DNA of 64,000 bases from Urbifossiella sp046350095 (GTDB taxonomy: Bacteria; Planctomycetota; Planctomycetia; Gemmatales; Gemmataceae), in the NCBI GenBank assembly GCA_046350095.1, contig JAXMBA010000002.1:1364001-1428000 (forward strand), read 5' to 3'. The notes under the pieces were generated by a model. The model saw only the letters and a program-made list of their open reading frames with translations. It searched no databases and was not told the DNA's origin. A program made the position numbers and the translations under genes. This document shows positions 42,016 through 50,089 of this stretch, in pieces. Numbering within the stretch: position 1 is the first letter of the stretch; each line of letters begins with the position of its first letter.

Positions 42016-42789
42016 TTATTCTGGCATCCGCTTCTGCTGCATCCACCGCACCGCCCGCACCACGGCCCCGCGCGGCAGCAGCCGCTCCGCCGCGATCAGC
42101 AGCTTGTTCCCCATCCCGGGCACGACCACCGGCGTGCCGCGCTTCATCGCCGCCACGCCGACCTCGGCCACGTCCCGCGCCGTCAGCCGCTGCGCCACGC
42201 TGAACGACTTCCCCTCCCGCCGCCCCGCCGCCGCCGCGAACTCCGTCCGCGTCGGCCCCGGGCACAGGCACGTCACCGTCACGCCGGTCCCGGCCAGCTC
42301 GTTCGACAGCGCCTGCGACAGCGAGTTGACGTACGCCTTCGTGGCGTAGTACACGGCCATCAGCGGCCCCGGCTGGAAGCCCGCCACCGAGCCGACGTTC
42401 AGCACGCGGCCGGTCTTCCGCGCGATCATGCCCGGCAGGAAGCGGTGCGTCAGCTCCGTGAGCGCGGTGCAGTTCACCTGCACCATGCGGAGCTGCTTGC
42501 CGAGGTCGGCCGCGGCGAAGTAGCCGAAGTCGCCGAACCCGGCGTTGTTGACCAGCACGTCGAGCGGCCGGCCGGCGAGGGCGTCGAAGATGAGCCGCGG
42601 CGCGGCCGGGTCGGCGAGGTCGGCGGGGACGACGGTGCAGCCGGTGCCCGCGAGCTCGGCGGCGAGGGCGGCGAGCTCGTCGGCGCGGCGGGCGGACAGG
42701 ACGAGGTCGTGGTCGGCGGCGAGGACGCGGGCGATCTCCTTGCCGATCCCGGCGCTCGCGCCGGTCACCAGGGCCAGGGGGCGGGTCAT
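42016..42789 (-). CDS. Short-chain dehydrogenase/reductase (SDR)
   Basis: The 257-residue classical SDR has the cofactor motif LVTGASAGIGKEIARVLA (residues 7-24), NNAGFGDFG (about 86-94) and the catalytic VGSVAGFQP...YYATKAYV (Ser about 135, Tyr-x3-Lys about 148-152). It would oxidise or reduce a carbonyl/alcohol with NAD(P)H. ARRADEL after beta-2 suggests NADP preference, an inference. The start is ATG 42789. An inverted repeat of the CAGGATGA type lies just upstream. Confidence 0.9.
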   Translation of the reverse strand: MTRPLALVTGASAGIGKEIARVLAADHDLVLSARRADELAALAAELAGTGCTVVPADLADPAAPRLIFDALAGRPLDVLVNNAGFGDFGYFAAADLGKQLRMVQVNCTALTELTHRFLPGMIARKTGRVLNVGSVAGFQPGPLMAVYYATKAYVNSLSQALSNELAGTGVTVTCLCPGPTRTEFAAAAGRREGKSFSVAQRLTARDVAEVGVAAMKRGTPVVVPGMGNKLLIAAERLLPRGAVVRAVRWMQQKRMPE

Positions 42790-42830
42790 GGGTGGTCGCG
42801 TGGGGTGCGGGCGCGGGCAGGAATAGAAAT

Positions 42831-42920
42831 TAGACAGGATGACAGGATGAACCGGATACCGAACCAAAGACGAGAGTTTGTCTTGGCTCGGTCATCCTGC
42901 TCATCCTGTGATCCTGTCCA
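42831..42920. repeat. Inverted repeat with CAGGATGA words between SDR and dnaE
   Basis: AGACAGGATGACAGGATGA (left) faces TCATCCTGCTCATCCTGTGATCCTGTC-like sequence (right), and inner segments GAACCAAAGAC and GTCTTGGCTC pair around an 8-base loop. It uses the same words as the perfect repeat at 15677-15785, so the two belong to one family. It lies between the SDR start and the dnaE stop. Confidence 0.85.
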
Positions 42921-42942
42921 TTCTCTTCGCTAGCTTACGCCG

Positions 42943-45900
42943 CTACCGCGTGAACAGCACCGCCCCGCGCCCGAGCAGCATCTCCAGTTCCTCCGCGCGC
43001 AGCGTGCTCGGGTTCACCGCCAGCTCGGCGCTCACCTTCAGCTGCACCTGCCGGCCGTTCCCGTCGCGGACGCTCAGGTACACCGGCGTCTGCCCGCGGT
43101 TCCGCTTCAGCACCAGGCTCACCGCGTCCAGCTTCCGCAGCGCCTCCTCGTCGTCCGTGTACGGCATCTTCAGCAGCAGGCTCTTGGTCATCTCCCGCCG
43201 GGCCTCGTCCACGGTCAGCACCTTCTTGACGATCAGGTCGCCGCTGCTGCCGCCCTCGCGCCACTCCACGACGCCCTCGAACAGGAACACCGCGTCGTTC
43301 ACCACCACGTCCTTCAGCCGGGCGTACTCGTCGCTCCACAGGATGCACTTGCACTGGCCGGTGAAGTCTTCGAGGTAGAACATGGCCCACCGCTTGCCGC
43401 TCTTCTGGGCGGTGCGCATCTGGAACTGCGTGACCATGCCGGCGGCGAGCACCGACGTGCCGGCCGGCAGCTTCAGCACCTGCGCCGCGTCGTGCGTGCG
43501 GAACCGCTTCAGCTGGTCGTCGTGCTGCGCCAGCGGGTGGCTGCTGACGTAGAAGTCCAGCGCCTCCTTCTCGAACTTCAGCTTCTCGGCGTCGGGCCAC
43601 TCGGGCACGTCGAGCAGGCCGTGGGCGGTGCCGGCCTTCGCCGGCCCCTCGCCGTCGTCGCCGTCGCCGAACATGTCGAAGAAGTTCTTCTGCCCCCGCT
43701 TCCGCTCGCTGGCCTTCTCGTCGGCCGACTGGTACGCCTTGGGGATCGCCTGGAACAGCGCCGCCCGCTTGCCGAAGGCGTCGAACGCGCCGGCCTGCAC
43801 CATCTTCTCGACGGCGGCCTTCTGGACGGTGCGGCGGTCCACGCGCTCGGCGAAGTCGAAGATGTCCTTGAACTTGCCGCCTTCCTCGCGGGCGCGGACG
43901 ATTTCCTGCGCGGCGCCGCGGCCGAGCCCCTTGATGGCGGTGAGGCCGAACACGATGCGGTTGTTGTGGACGGTGAAGTCGGCGAGGCCGCGGTTCACGT
44001 CCGGCGGCAGCACGTCCACGCCGAGCCGGCGGGCGTCGGCGATGTGGTCCACCATCACGTCGCGCTTGTTCCCGTCGTCGATCTCGGACGACAGCAGCGC
44101 GGCCATGTACTCGGCGGTGAAGTGCGTCTTCAGGTACGCCGTCTGGTACCCGATCTGGGCGTACGCGGCGGTGTGTGATTTGTTGAACCCGTAGCCCCCG
44201 AACTTCACGATCAGGTCGAAGATCTCGGCGCCCTTCTCCTCGCTCAGCCCGTTGGCCACGCACCCCTTCACGAAGTCGGCCTTGCGGGCGTCGATGATGT
44301 CGTGCTTCTTCTTCGAGATGGCCTTGATGCACGCGTACGCCTGCGCCAGCTCGATGCCGCCGAGCTTGTTCAGGATGCGCATCACCTGCTCCTGGTACAC
44401 CATGACCCCGTGGGTCTCGCCCAGGATCGGCTCGGTGACCGGGTGCGGGTACGCCGGCTTCCGCCGGCCGTGCTTGCACTCGATGTACTCGTCCACCATC
44501 CCGCCCTCCAGCGGGCCGGGGCGGTACAGCGCCAGCACCGCGATCAGGTCGCGGATGTTGTCCGGCTTCATCCTCTTCAGCAGCTCGCGGATCCCCTCGC
44601 TTTCGAGCTGGAACACGCCCTTCGCGTCGCCGCGCTGGAGCAGGTCGTACGTCGGCCTGTCGTCCAGCGGGAACGCCATCGGGTCGATGTCGAGGCCGCG
44701 CGTCCGCTTGATGAGCTTCACGCAGTTGTCGAGCACCGTCAGGTTGCGCAGCCCCAGGAAGTCCATCTTGAGCATCCCGACCTTCTCGAGGATGCCCATC
44801 TCCCACTGCGTCGTCATCGTCACGTCGGACGCCTCCGACCCGTCGGCGCCCTTCTTCGGCGGCCGCTGCACCGGCACGTAGTCGGTGATCGGCCCGTTGG
44901 CGATCACCACGCCGGCGGCGTGCGTCCCCACGTTGCGGTTCGTCCCCTCCAGCTTCATCGCGATGTCCACCAGCGTCCGCACCTGCGGGTCCTGGTCGTA
45001 CTCGCGGCGGAAGTCCGGCGACGCCATCGCCTCGTCGAGGTCGGCGGCGATGGCCCCCTTCATCGGCACCAGCTTGCACAGCGCGTTCACGCGCTCCAGC
45101 GGCACGTCCAGCACGCGGCCCACGTCCTTCAGCGCCGCCTTCGCCGCCAGCGTGCCGAACGTGCCGATCTGCGCCACGCTCTCGGCGCCGTACTTCCGCT
45201 TCACGTACTCGATGACCAGCCCGCGGCGGTCCTGGCAGAAGTCGATGTCGATGTCGGGCGCCTCGCTCCGGTTCGGGTCGAGGAACCGCTCGAACAGCAG
45301 GTCGTACTCCAGCGGGCAGACGTGGCTGAGGTACAGAACGTACGCCACCACCGCGCCGCAGCCGGAACCGCGGGCCGTGCTCGGGATGCCCTCCGACCGC
45401 GCGTACCGGACGAAGTCCCACACGATGAGGAAGTAGCTGGCGAAGCCCATCTTGTTGATGGTGGCCAGCTCGTGCTCGAGGCGCGCGATGACGGCGTCGG
45501 ACGGGTTCTCGCCGTAGCGCTCCTTCACGCCCTGCTCGCACAGCTGCCGCAGGTACGCCTCGGGCGTCAAGTTCTCCGGCGGCTTGAACACCGGGAAGTG
45601 GCGCTTCTTGAAGTCGAGCCGAATGTCGACGCCGTCGGCGATCTCCTGGCTGCGGGCGACGGCGTCCTCGAACCCGGGGAACAGCTTGTACATGTCGTCC
45701 GGCGAGCGGACGTAGTACGGGTTCGGCATCCGCTCTTCGGGGTACTTCCGCTTCCGCGGGTCGCGCTTCTGCCCGGTGTTGATGCAGAACAGCACGTCGT
45801 GCGCCTCGGCGTCGGTGGCGCACAGGTAGTGGGCGTCGGCGGTGGCCACGAGCGGCACGCCGAGCTTGTTGGCGATGTCGGCGGCGACCGGCGTGCACTG

Positions 45901-46458
45901 GTCCTGCAGGCCGATGCCGTTGTTCTGGAGCTCGACGTAAAAGTCCTTGCCGAACAGCTTGGCGAACCACGCCGCGAGCGCCTTCGCCTCCTTCGGCTTG
46001 TCGGCGAGGATGTACTGGTTGAACTCGCCGGCGAGGCAGCCGCTGAGGCAGATGAGCCCCTCCTTGTGCGCCTCCAGAACCTCGCGGTCGATGCGCGGGT
46101 GGTAGTAGAAGCCTTCGAGGAACGCGATGCTCGACAGCTTGATGAGGTTGCGGAAGCCGACCTCGTTCTTGGCGAGCAGCGTGAGGTGGCTGTAGGCGTC
46201 GCCCTGGCGGGCGGCCTTCTTGTCGGTGCGGGCGCCGGGGGCGAGGTACGCCTCGTAGCCGATGACGGGGTTGATCCCCTTGGCGCGGCAGGCGGTGTAG
46301 AACTCGATGGCGCCGTAGAGGTTGCCGTGGTCGGTGACGGCGAGGGCGGTCATGCCGAGCTTGGCGGTCTGCTCGACGAGGGCGGGGATGCGGTTGAACC
46401 CGTCGAGGAGGCTGTAGTGGGTGTGGAGGTGGAGGTGCGCGAACTTGCGGTCGGCCAT
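42943..46458 (-). CDS. dnaE: DNA polymerase III subunit alpha
   Basis: The 1171-residue replicative polymerase has the size of DnaE1. The N-terminal PHP domain opens FAHLHLHTHYSLLDGFNRIP. The palm catalytic aspartates are in PDIDIDFCQDRRG near residue 400. GSGCGAVVAYVLYL and GFNKSHTAAYAQIGYQTAYL are typical. A helix-hairpin-helix region (FGLTAIKGLGRGAAQEIV) and a C-terminal OB-fold (SGKRWAMFYLEDFTGQCKCI) follow. It polymerises DNA in the replisome. The PHP His/Asp set looks conserved, so the domain may retain metal-dependent exonuclease activity. No other replisome subunit gene is adjacent. Confidence 0.97.
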   Translation of the reverse strand: MADRKFAHLHLHTHYSLLDGFNRIPALVEQTAKLGMTALAVTDHGNLYGAIEFYTACRAKGINPVIGYEAYLAPGARTDKKAARQGDAYSHLTLLAKNEVGFRNLIKLSSIAFLEGFYYHPRIDREVLEAHKEGLICLSGCLAGEFNQYILADKPKEAKALAAWFAKLFGKDFYVELQNNGIGLQDQCTPVAADIANKLGVPLVATADAHYLCATDAEAHDVLFCINTGQKRDPRKRKYPEERMPNPYYVRSPDDMYKLFPGFEDAVARSQEIADGVDIRLDFKKRHFPVFKPPENLTPEAYLRQLCEQGVKERYGENPSDAVIARLEHELATINKMGFASYFLIVWDFVRYARSEGIPSTARGSGCGAVVAYVLYLSHVCPLEYDLLFERFLDPNRSEAPDIDIDFCQDRRGLVIEYVKRKYGAESVAQIGTFGTLAAKAALKDVGRVLDVPLERVNALCKLVPMKGAIAADLDEAMASPDFRREYDQDPQVRTLVDIAMKLEGTNRNVGTHAAGVVIANGPITDYVPVQRPPKKGADGSEASDVTMTTQWEMGILEKVGMLKMDFLGLRNLTVLDNCVKLIKRTRGLDIDPMAFPLDDRPTYDLLQRGDAKGVFQLESEGIRELLKRMKPDNIRDLIAVLALYRPGPLEGGMVDEYIECKHGRRKPAYPHPVTEPILGETHGVMVYQEQVMRILNKLGGIELAQAYACIKAISKKKHDIIDARKADFVKGCVANGLSEEKGAEIFDLIVKFGGYGFNKSHTAAYAQIGYQTAYLKTHFTAEYMAALLSSEIDDGNKRDVMVDHIADARRLGVDVLPPDVNRGLADFTVHNNRIVFGLTAIKGLGRGAAQEIVRAREEGGKFKDIFDFAERVDRRTVQKAAVEKMVQAGAFDAFGKRAALFQAIPKAYQSADEKASERKRGQKNFFDMFGDGDDGEGPAKAGTAHGLLDVPEWPDAEKLKFEKEALDFYVSSHPLAQHDDQLKRFRTHDAAQVLKLPAGTSVLAAGMVTQFQMRTAQKSGKRWAMFYLEDFTGQCKCILWSDEYARLKDVVVNDAVFLFEGVVEWREGGSSGDLIVKKVLTVDEARREMTKSLLLKMPYTDDEEALRKLDAVSLVLKRNRGQTPVYLSVRDGNGRQVQLKVSAELAVNPSTLRAEELEMLLGRGAVLFTR

Positions 46459-46560
46459 CGTGGCGATACTCGGCGGTGAACGGACGTGCGCGAGGGGTCA
46501 TGATAGCCGCTCGCGGCGCGGCGCGGAAGGCGAAGTGCGGGCGGGCGGGCGGGGGCGCGG

Positions 46561-47034
46561 TTACGCTGGCTGGAGCAGTCGGGCACGGGCCGCGTACCAC
46601 GCGGCGACCTGATCGAGAATCGCGGCAGCGGCGCCCTCGTCTAGGCTTTGGAATTTTACTGCCGAGTGGTTCCACAAACTCGGGCCAGTGGCACGCACCA
46701 CCGGCTCCACGATCCAAGCGTACAAGGCCTGGTCATCACGAACGTTGATGACGAACGCACACACCGGAAGAAAGGCGGGCTGGCCATTCACCTCGAAGAA
46801 GCGAGTCATGGTCTGTGTCCAGTCGCTGGGATCCGACGACAGAGTCCCGCGCACCTGCACGACGAACATGCGGGTCGACAGTCCCGCATCGGAATCGATC
46901 TCGACGAGCATGTCGGCCCCGTCGTCGAGTTCACGCTGGGTCCGCACGCGGACACCGCCGCGGGCAATCAACAGGAGCTTGGCCAGTACCGCGCTCCGGT
47001 CCGCTACGAACCAATTTGGGTTGGAATTCGGCAT
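46561..47034 (-). CDS. DUF4365-like protein (second of a pair)
   Basis: The 157-residue protein has an acidic strand pair DDGADMLVEID and FVVQVRGTL. This matches the D...(E/Q)V(K/R) core seen in DUF4365 proteins, which resemble the PD-(D/E)xK nuclease fold. FLPVCAFVINVRDDQALYAW follows, the usual F..V...D...Y.W. Base composition is visibly poorer in G+C than dnaE next door. It is 12 bases downstream of a paralogue-like gene on the same strand. The core Lys of the nuclease motif is Arg here, so activity is uncertain. Confidence 0.55.
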   Translation of the reverse strand: MPNSNPNWFVADRSAVLAKLLLIARGGVRVRTQRELDDGADMLVEIDSDAGLSTRMFVVQVRGTLSSDPSDWTQTMTRFFEVNGQPAFLPVCAFVINVRDDQALYAWIVEPVVRATGPSLWNHSAVKFQSLDEGAAAAILDQVAAWYAARARLLQPA

Positions 47035-47046
47035 GCCATGCCCCCA

Positions 47047-47517
47047 TTATTCGTGAAACCGGGAACCTCGGAGTAGGTTGTCGCGGGCGGACCAGAACGC
47101 AACGACCTCGTCACGCAGTTCCGCCAAGAGGCCGCAGTCGATTCGAAATCGGGTTGGCAGGCTCGCCACCTGCCGCCGTGGTTCGTTCACCGACAGGAGG
47201 AAACCGCAACCCTGTTGCATGAGATCGACTCCGACAAGATAGGCGGGAGCCGGGCATGCGATCATCCGGTCGATGTCGTCCTGTCCCACCTTGACGCGGA
47301 GACGTCGCGGGTTGGTGGAGTAGCCTTGCGTCGTTGCCTTCACCTGAAGAAAGAAGTAGTACTCAGGTCGGTCTACAACTTCGACGATGAAGTCGAACGT
47401 CGGGTACTTGTCACCGAGAAACCGTGGCCGGAAGTACGGCATGTCCCGGCCGCACGCGGCGGTGAACAGCGACCAACACGTCAACTGTCCTTGGTCGCCG
47501 ATGTCGTCCGCGGTCAT
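47047..47517 (-). CDS. DUF4365-like protein (first of a pair)
   Basis: The 156-residue protein opens with DIGDQGQLTCWSLFTAACGR, an N-terminal helix similar to DUF4365 (G..GE..v...l). It has the core FDFIVEVVDRPEYYFFLQVK, in which Asp, Glu and Gln-x-Lys match the PD-(D/E)xK-like arrangement. ACPAPAYLVGVDLMQQGCGF follows. It lies just upstream of a second protein with the same core order. The pair has lower G+C than the neighbours and lies between dnaE and an unrelated epimerase, so lateral acquisition is likely. A role in restriction or defence is possible but unproven. Confidence 0.6.
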   Translation of the reverse strand: MTADDIGDQGQLTCWSLFTAACGRDMPYFRPRFLGDKYPTFDFIVEVVDRPEYYFFLQVKATTQGYSTNPRRLRVKVGQDDIDRMIACPAPAYLVGVDLMQQGCGFLLSVNEPRRQVASLPTRFRIDCGLLAELRDEVVAFWSARDNLLRGSRFHE

Positions 47518-47580
47518 TCGTTCACCGGCCGGGCGGCTCCAGGGTGAATACCGGATTCTACCACGCCCAGCGTCCGCACG

Positions 47581-48606
47581 TCAGCCCCCGTACCGCTTGC
47601 GGATGGTCGGGATCAGGTAGTCGCCGAACGCCGCCGCGAAGTCGTAGCGCGGGGCGTGGCCCCAGTCGCGGCGGGCGGCGCCGTCGTCCACGTCCGCCGG
47701 CCAGCTGTCCACGATCCCCTGCCGCTTCTCGTCCACCGCCGTCGAAATTGCCGCGCCCGGGAACGCCGCCCGCACGACCGCCTCCACCTCGCCGGCCGTC
47801 GGGGCGAAGGCGCCGATGTTGTACACCGTCCGCGTCAGTGCCTCGCGCGGCGCCGCCACCAGCCGGAAGATCGCGTCCACCGCGTCCGGCATCGCCATGA
47901 ACGGGATGCGCGTGTCCGGCCGCACGAAGCAGGCGTAGGGCTGCCCGGCCGCCGCGGCGTGGATCATCTCCGGGGCGTAGTCGCTGGTGCCGCCGCTCGG
48001 CACCGTCACCGCGGAGATGAGCCCCGGGAAGCGGATGCAGCGGAAGTCCACCTTCGCCGCCGACGGCCCGGCCGAAAGCTGCTTGTAGTGGCGGGCGTAG
48101 TACCGGCCGAGGTGCTCGCAGTACAGCTTGTTCGCCCCGTACATCGTCGTCGGCACGTTGAACAGGTCCTCCGCCACGCGGCCGGCCTGCGCCTTGGTCG
48201 GCAGGTCCGGCAGGCCGTAGGCGGCGATGCTGGACGGGTAGAAGAACACGACCGGCCGGCCGTGGCTCTCGCCCTCCTTCTGCGCGAACTCCAGCAGGTT
48301 GAGGGTGCCCTCGACGTTCACCTTGTGGGCCAGCGCCGGGCTGAACTCGCTGCGGGTGCTCAGCAGCGCCGCCAGGTGGAAGACGCGATCGACCTCGTAC
48401 TCGGCGTTGACGCGGTCGAGCACCTCGCGGTCGAGGATGGAGCCGACGATCTGGGCGCGCACCTTGGGCGCCACCTCGGGCGGGAGCGGGTTCACGTCGA
48501 GGGTGACGACCGGCCGGTCGGGCTCGGCGGCGGCGAGGCGCTCGATGAGGCCGTGCCCCATCTCGCCGGACGCGCCCGTGATGAGGACCGACGGTTTGCG
48601 GGACAT
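47581..48606 (-). CDS. NAD-dependent epimerase/dehydratase (threonine-dehydrogenase-like)
   Basis: The 341-residue extended SDR has the NAD motif VLITGASGEMGHGLIERLAA near the N-terminus and the catalytic SSIAAYG with MYGANKLYCEHLG (Tyr-x3-Lys, about residue 155). Its DTRIPFMAMPDAVDAIFRLV and NIGAFAPTAGEVEAVVR match the short-chain L-threonine 3-dehydrogenase group better than sugar epimerases. It may oxidise threonine to 2-amino-3-ketobutyrate, but sequence alone does not exclude another substrate. The start is ATG 48606. It is divergent from a DUF1559 gene. Confidence 0.75.
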   Translation of the reverse strand: MSRKPSVLITGASGEMGHGLIERLAAAEPDRPVVTLDVNPLPPEVAPKVRAQIVGSILDREVLDRVNAEYEVDRVFHLAALLSTRSEFSPALAHKVNVEGTLNLLEFAQKEGESHGRPVVFFYPSSIAAYGLPDLPTKAQAGRVAEDLFNVPTTMYGANKLYCEHLGRYYARHYKQLSAGPSAAKVDFRCIRFPGLISAVTVPSGGTSDYAPEMIHAAAAGQPYACFVRPDTRIPFMAMPDAVDAIFRLVAAPREALTRTVYNIGAFAPTAGEVEAVVRAAFPGAAISTAVDEKRQGIVDSWPADVDDGAARRDWGHAPRYDFAAAFGDYLIPTIRKRYGG

Positions 48607-48731
48607 GGACACGTTCCTGGGCTCGGGGGCGCGGCCTTGCGGGCGGTCGCGGCGCACGGGTACAACGGCGGACAGGTGTTTTCGCGGTTCGTCTCCCACC
48701 CGGCTACCGCGAGCGCCGCGAAGGAGCGGGA

Positions 48732-49601
48732 ATGACACCGACGAAACCGACCGACCGGCGGGCCGGGTTCACCCTGCTCGAACTCCTCGTCGCCGTCGCC
48801 ATCCTGGCCGTCCTGATCGGGCTGCTGCTGCCGGCCGTACAGAAGGTCCGGGAGGCGGCGGTGCGGATGCAGAGCGCCAACAAGCTGCGGCAGATCGGGC
48901 TGGGGCTACATCAGTTCGCCGACGCGCACGACGCGAGGTTTCCGGGCTACCCGCCGATCCTCAGCCTGAGCTTCCGCACCGCCGCACCACTCCACGAAGT
49001 GTCGCGCACCATCGGCGGCGACGGGGGTTCCGGACTGCCGGCCGCGTTCTTCCTCAGCCCCGCCGACCCCACCCGGTACGAGATTCCCGACCCGATGCCC
49101 GACGAGATGCGCGACTGGGGGACCAGCAGTTACGCCACGAACTCCCCCGGCTTCCGGCACCCCACCCGCGTGCCGGACGCGTACCCCGACGGCCTGTCGG
49201 CGACCATCGCCGTCGCCGAGCACTACGCCAGGTGTGGGCCGAACGGGGCTTACAACTTCTCGTGGAGCCTGCAATCGAGCAGCGTCATCGAGGAGCCTGC
49301 GGATACGTACTACGCCCGCCTCAACCATTCTCGCCGCGGCACGTTCGCCGACCGCTACTACGGCGATGTTGTCCCCGAGACCGCCAACGGCGTCACGCAG
49401 CCGTCCCGCGCCGGGGCGACGTTCCAGGTGGCGCCGCGGGTCGAGGACTGCGACCCGAACCTCCCCCAGACGCCGCACCCCGGCGGCATGCTCGTGCTGC
49501 TGTTCGACGGCTCCGTGCGGACCGTCCGCGGCGGCATCGACCCGTCGGCCTTCTGGGCCGCCGTCACCCGCGACGGCGGCGAGACCACCCCCCTCGACTG
49601 A
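48732..49601 (+). CDS. DUF1559 prepilin-like protein (second copy)
   Basis: The 289-residue protein has the prepilin motif RRAGFTLLELLVAVAILAVL and the DUF1559 sequence LLPAVQKVREAAVRMQSANK. The middle part contains ATIAVAEHYARCGP and the end GGMLVLLFDGSVRTVRGGID, the family's conserved DG segment. It is expected to be exported and cleaved by a prepilin peptidase. It resembles the protein at 39204-39995 in layout but is not a recent duplicate. Start codon ATG 48732 is preceded by AGGAGCGGG. Confidence 0.9.
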   Translation: MTPTKPTDRRAGFTLLELLVAVAILAVLIGLLLPAVQKVREAAVRMQSANKLRQIGLGLHQFADAHDARFPGYPPILSLSFRTAAPLHEVSRTIGGDGGSGLPAAFFLSPADPTRYEIPDPMPDEMRDWGTSSYATNSPGFRHPTRVPDAYPDGLSATIAVAEHYARCGPNGAYNFSWSLQSSSVIEEPADTYYARLNHSRRGTFADRYYGDVVPETANGVTQPSRAGATFQVAPRVEDCDPNLPQTPHPGGMLVLLFDGSVRTVRGGIDPSAFWAAVTRDGGETTPLD

Positions 49602-49780
49602 CCCACCGCGGCCGCGTCGATCAAACACTCTTTTGTGGCATCCACTCAATTCGTGACCGGACCCCCCGGGGGGGAGCCGTACACACAATACACTCGGGTC
49701 GAGCTTTGGGCGTTGCCCGGACGGTCGGGCTGGTGCGGCCGCTGGGCCAGCGGTATACCATCGACCGTACCCGGGGGCGA

Positions 49781-49963
49781 ATGATGACCGTGGACGTCCT
49801 TCTCCAGCACGTCGCCGACCTCACCCCGGCCGAGCGCGCCGAGCTGCTGGCCCGGCTCCGCAGCCGGTACGACGACGACGGCACCGAGGCCGTCCAGCGG
49901 CCGGACAAGACCGGCATCTACAGCGTCGATCAGCTCATCGCCCGCGCCCGCCGGTCCGGCTGA
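49781..49963 (+). CDS. Small helical protein, unknown function
   Basis: The 60-residue protein contains LLQHVADLTPAERAELLARL, an L.P.ER.EL..RL helix pattern common in small antitoxin-like proteins, followed by an acidic stretch and TGIYSVDQLIARARRSG. No toxin partner is adjacent. Two consecutive ATGs (49781 and 49784) are possible starts. It lies between the DUF1559 gene and the kinase gene on the same strand. Confidence 0.5.
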   Translation: MMTVDVLLQHVADLTPAERAELLARLRSRYDDDGTEAVQRPDKTGIYSVDQLIARARRSG

Positions 49964-50026
49964 CCCACCTCCCGCGAGCCCCCGCCGGTTCAGGCCGGAA
50001 CAGAACTTCGCCGTCGCGGGGAAAGT

Positions 50027-50056
50027 CCGACCGTCGCACGAATCGTGTCCTACGCT
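50027..50056 (+). promoter_or_regulatory. Candidate promoter of the kinase-PilZ gene
   Basis: CCGACC at 50027-50032, an 18-base spacer and TACGCT at 50051-50056, 34 bases before the start codon. The spacing and hexamers resemble the candidate promoters at 9910-9939 and 41144-41173. Confidence 0.4.
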
Positions 50057-50089
50057 TGGGTCAACCGACCCCTGACGTCCGGCCCGCCC

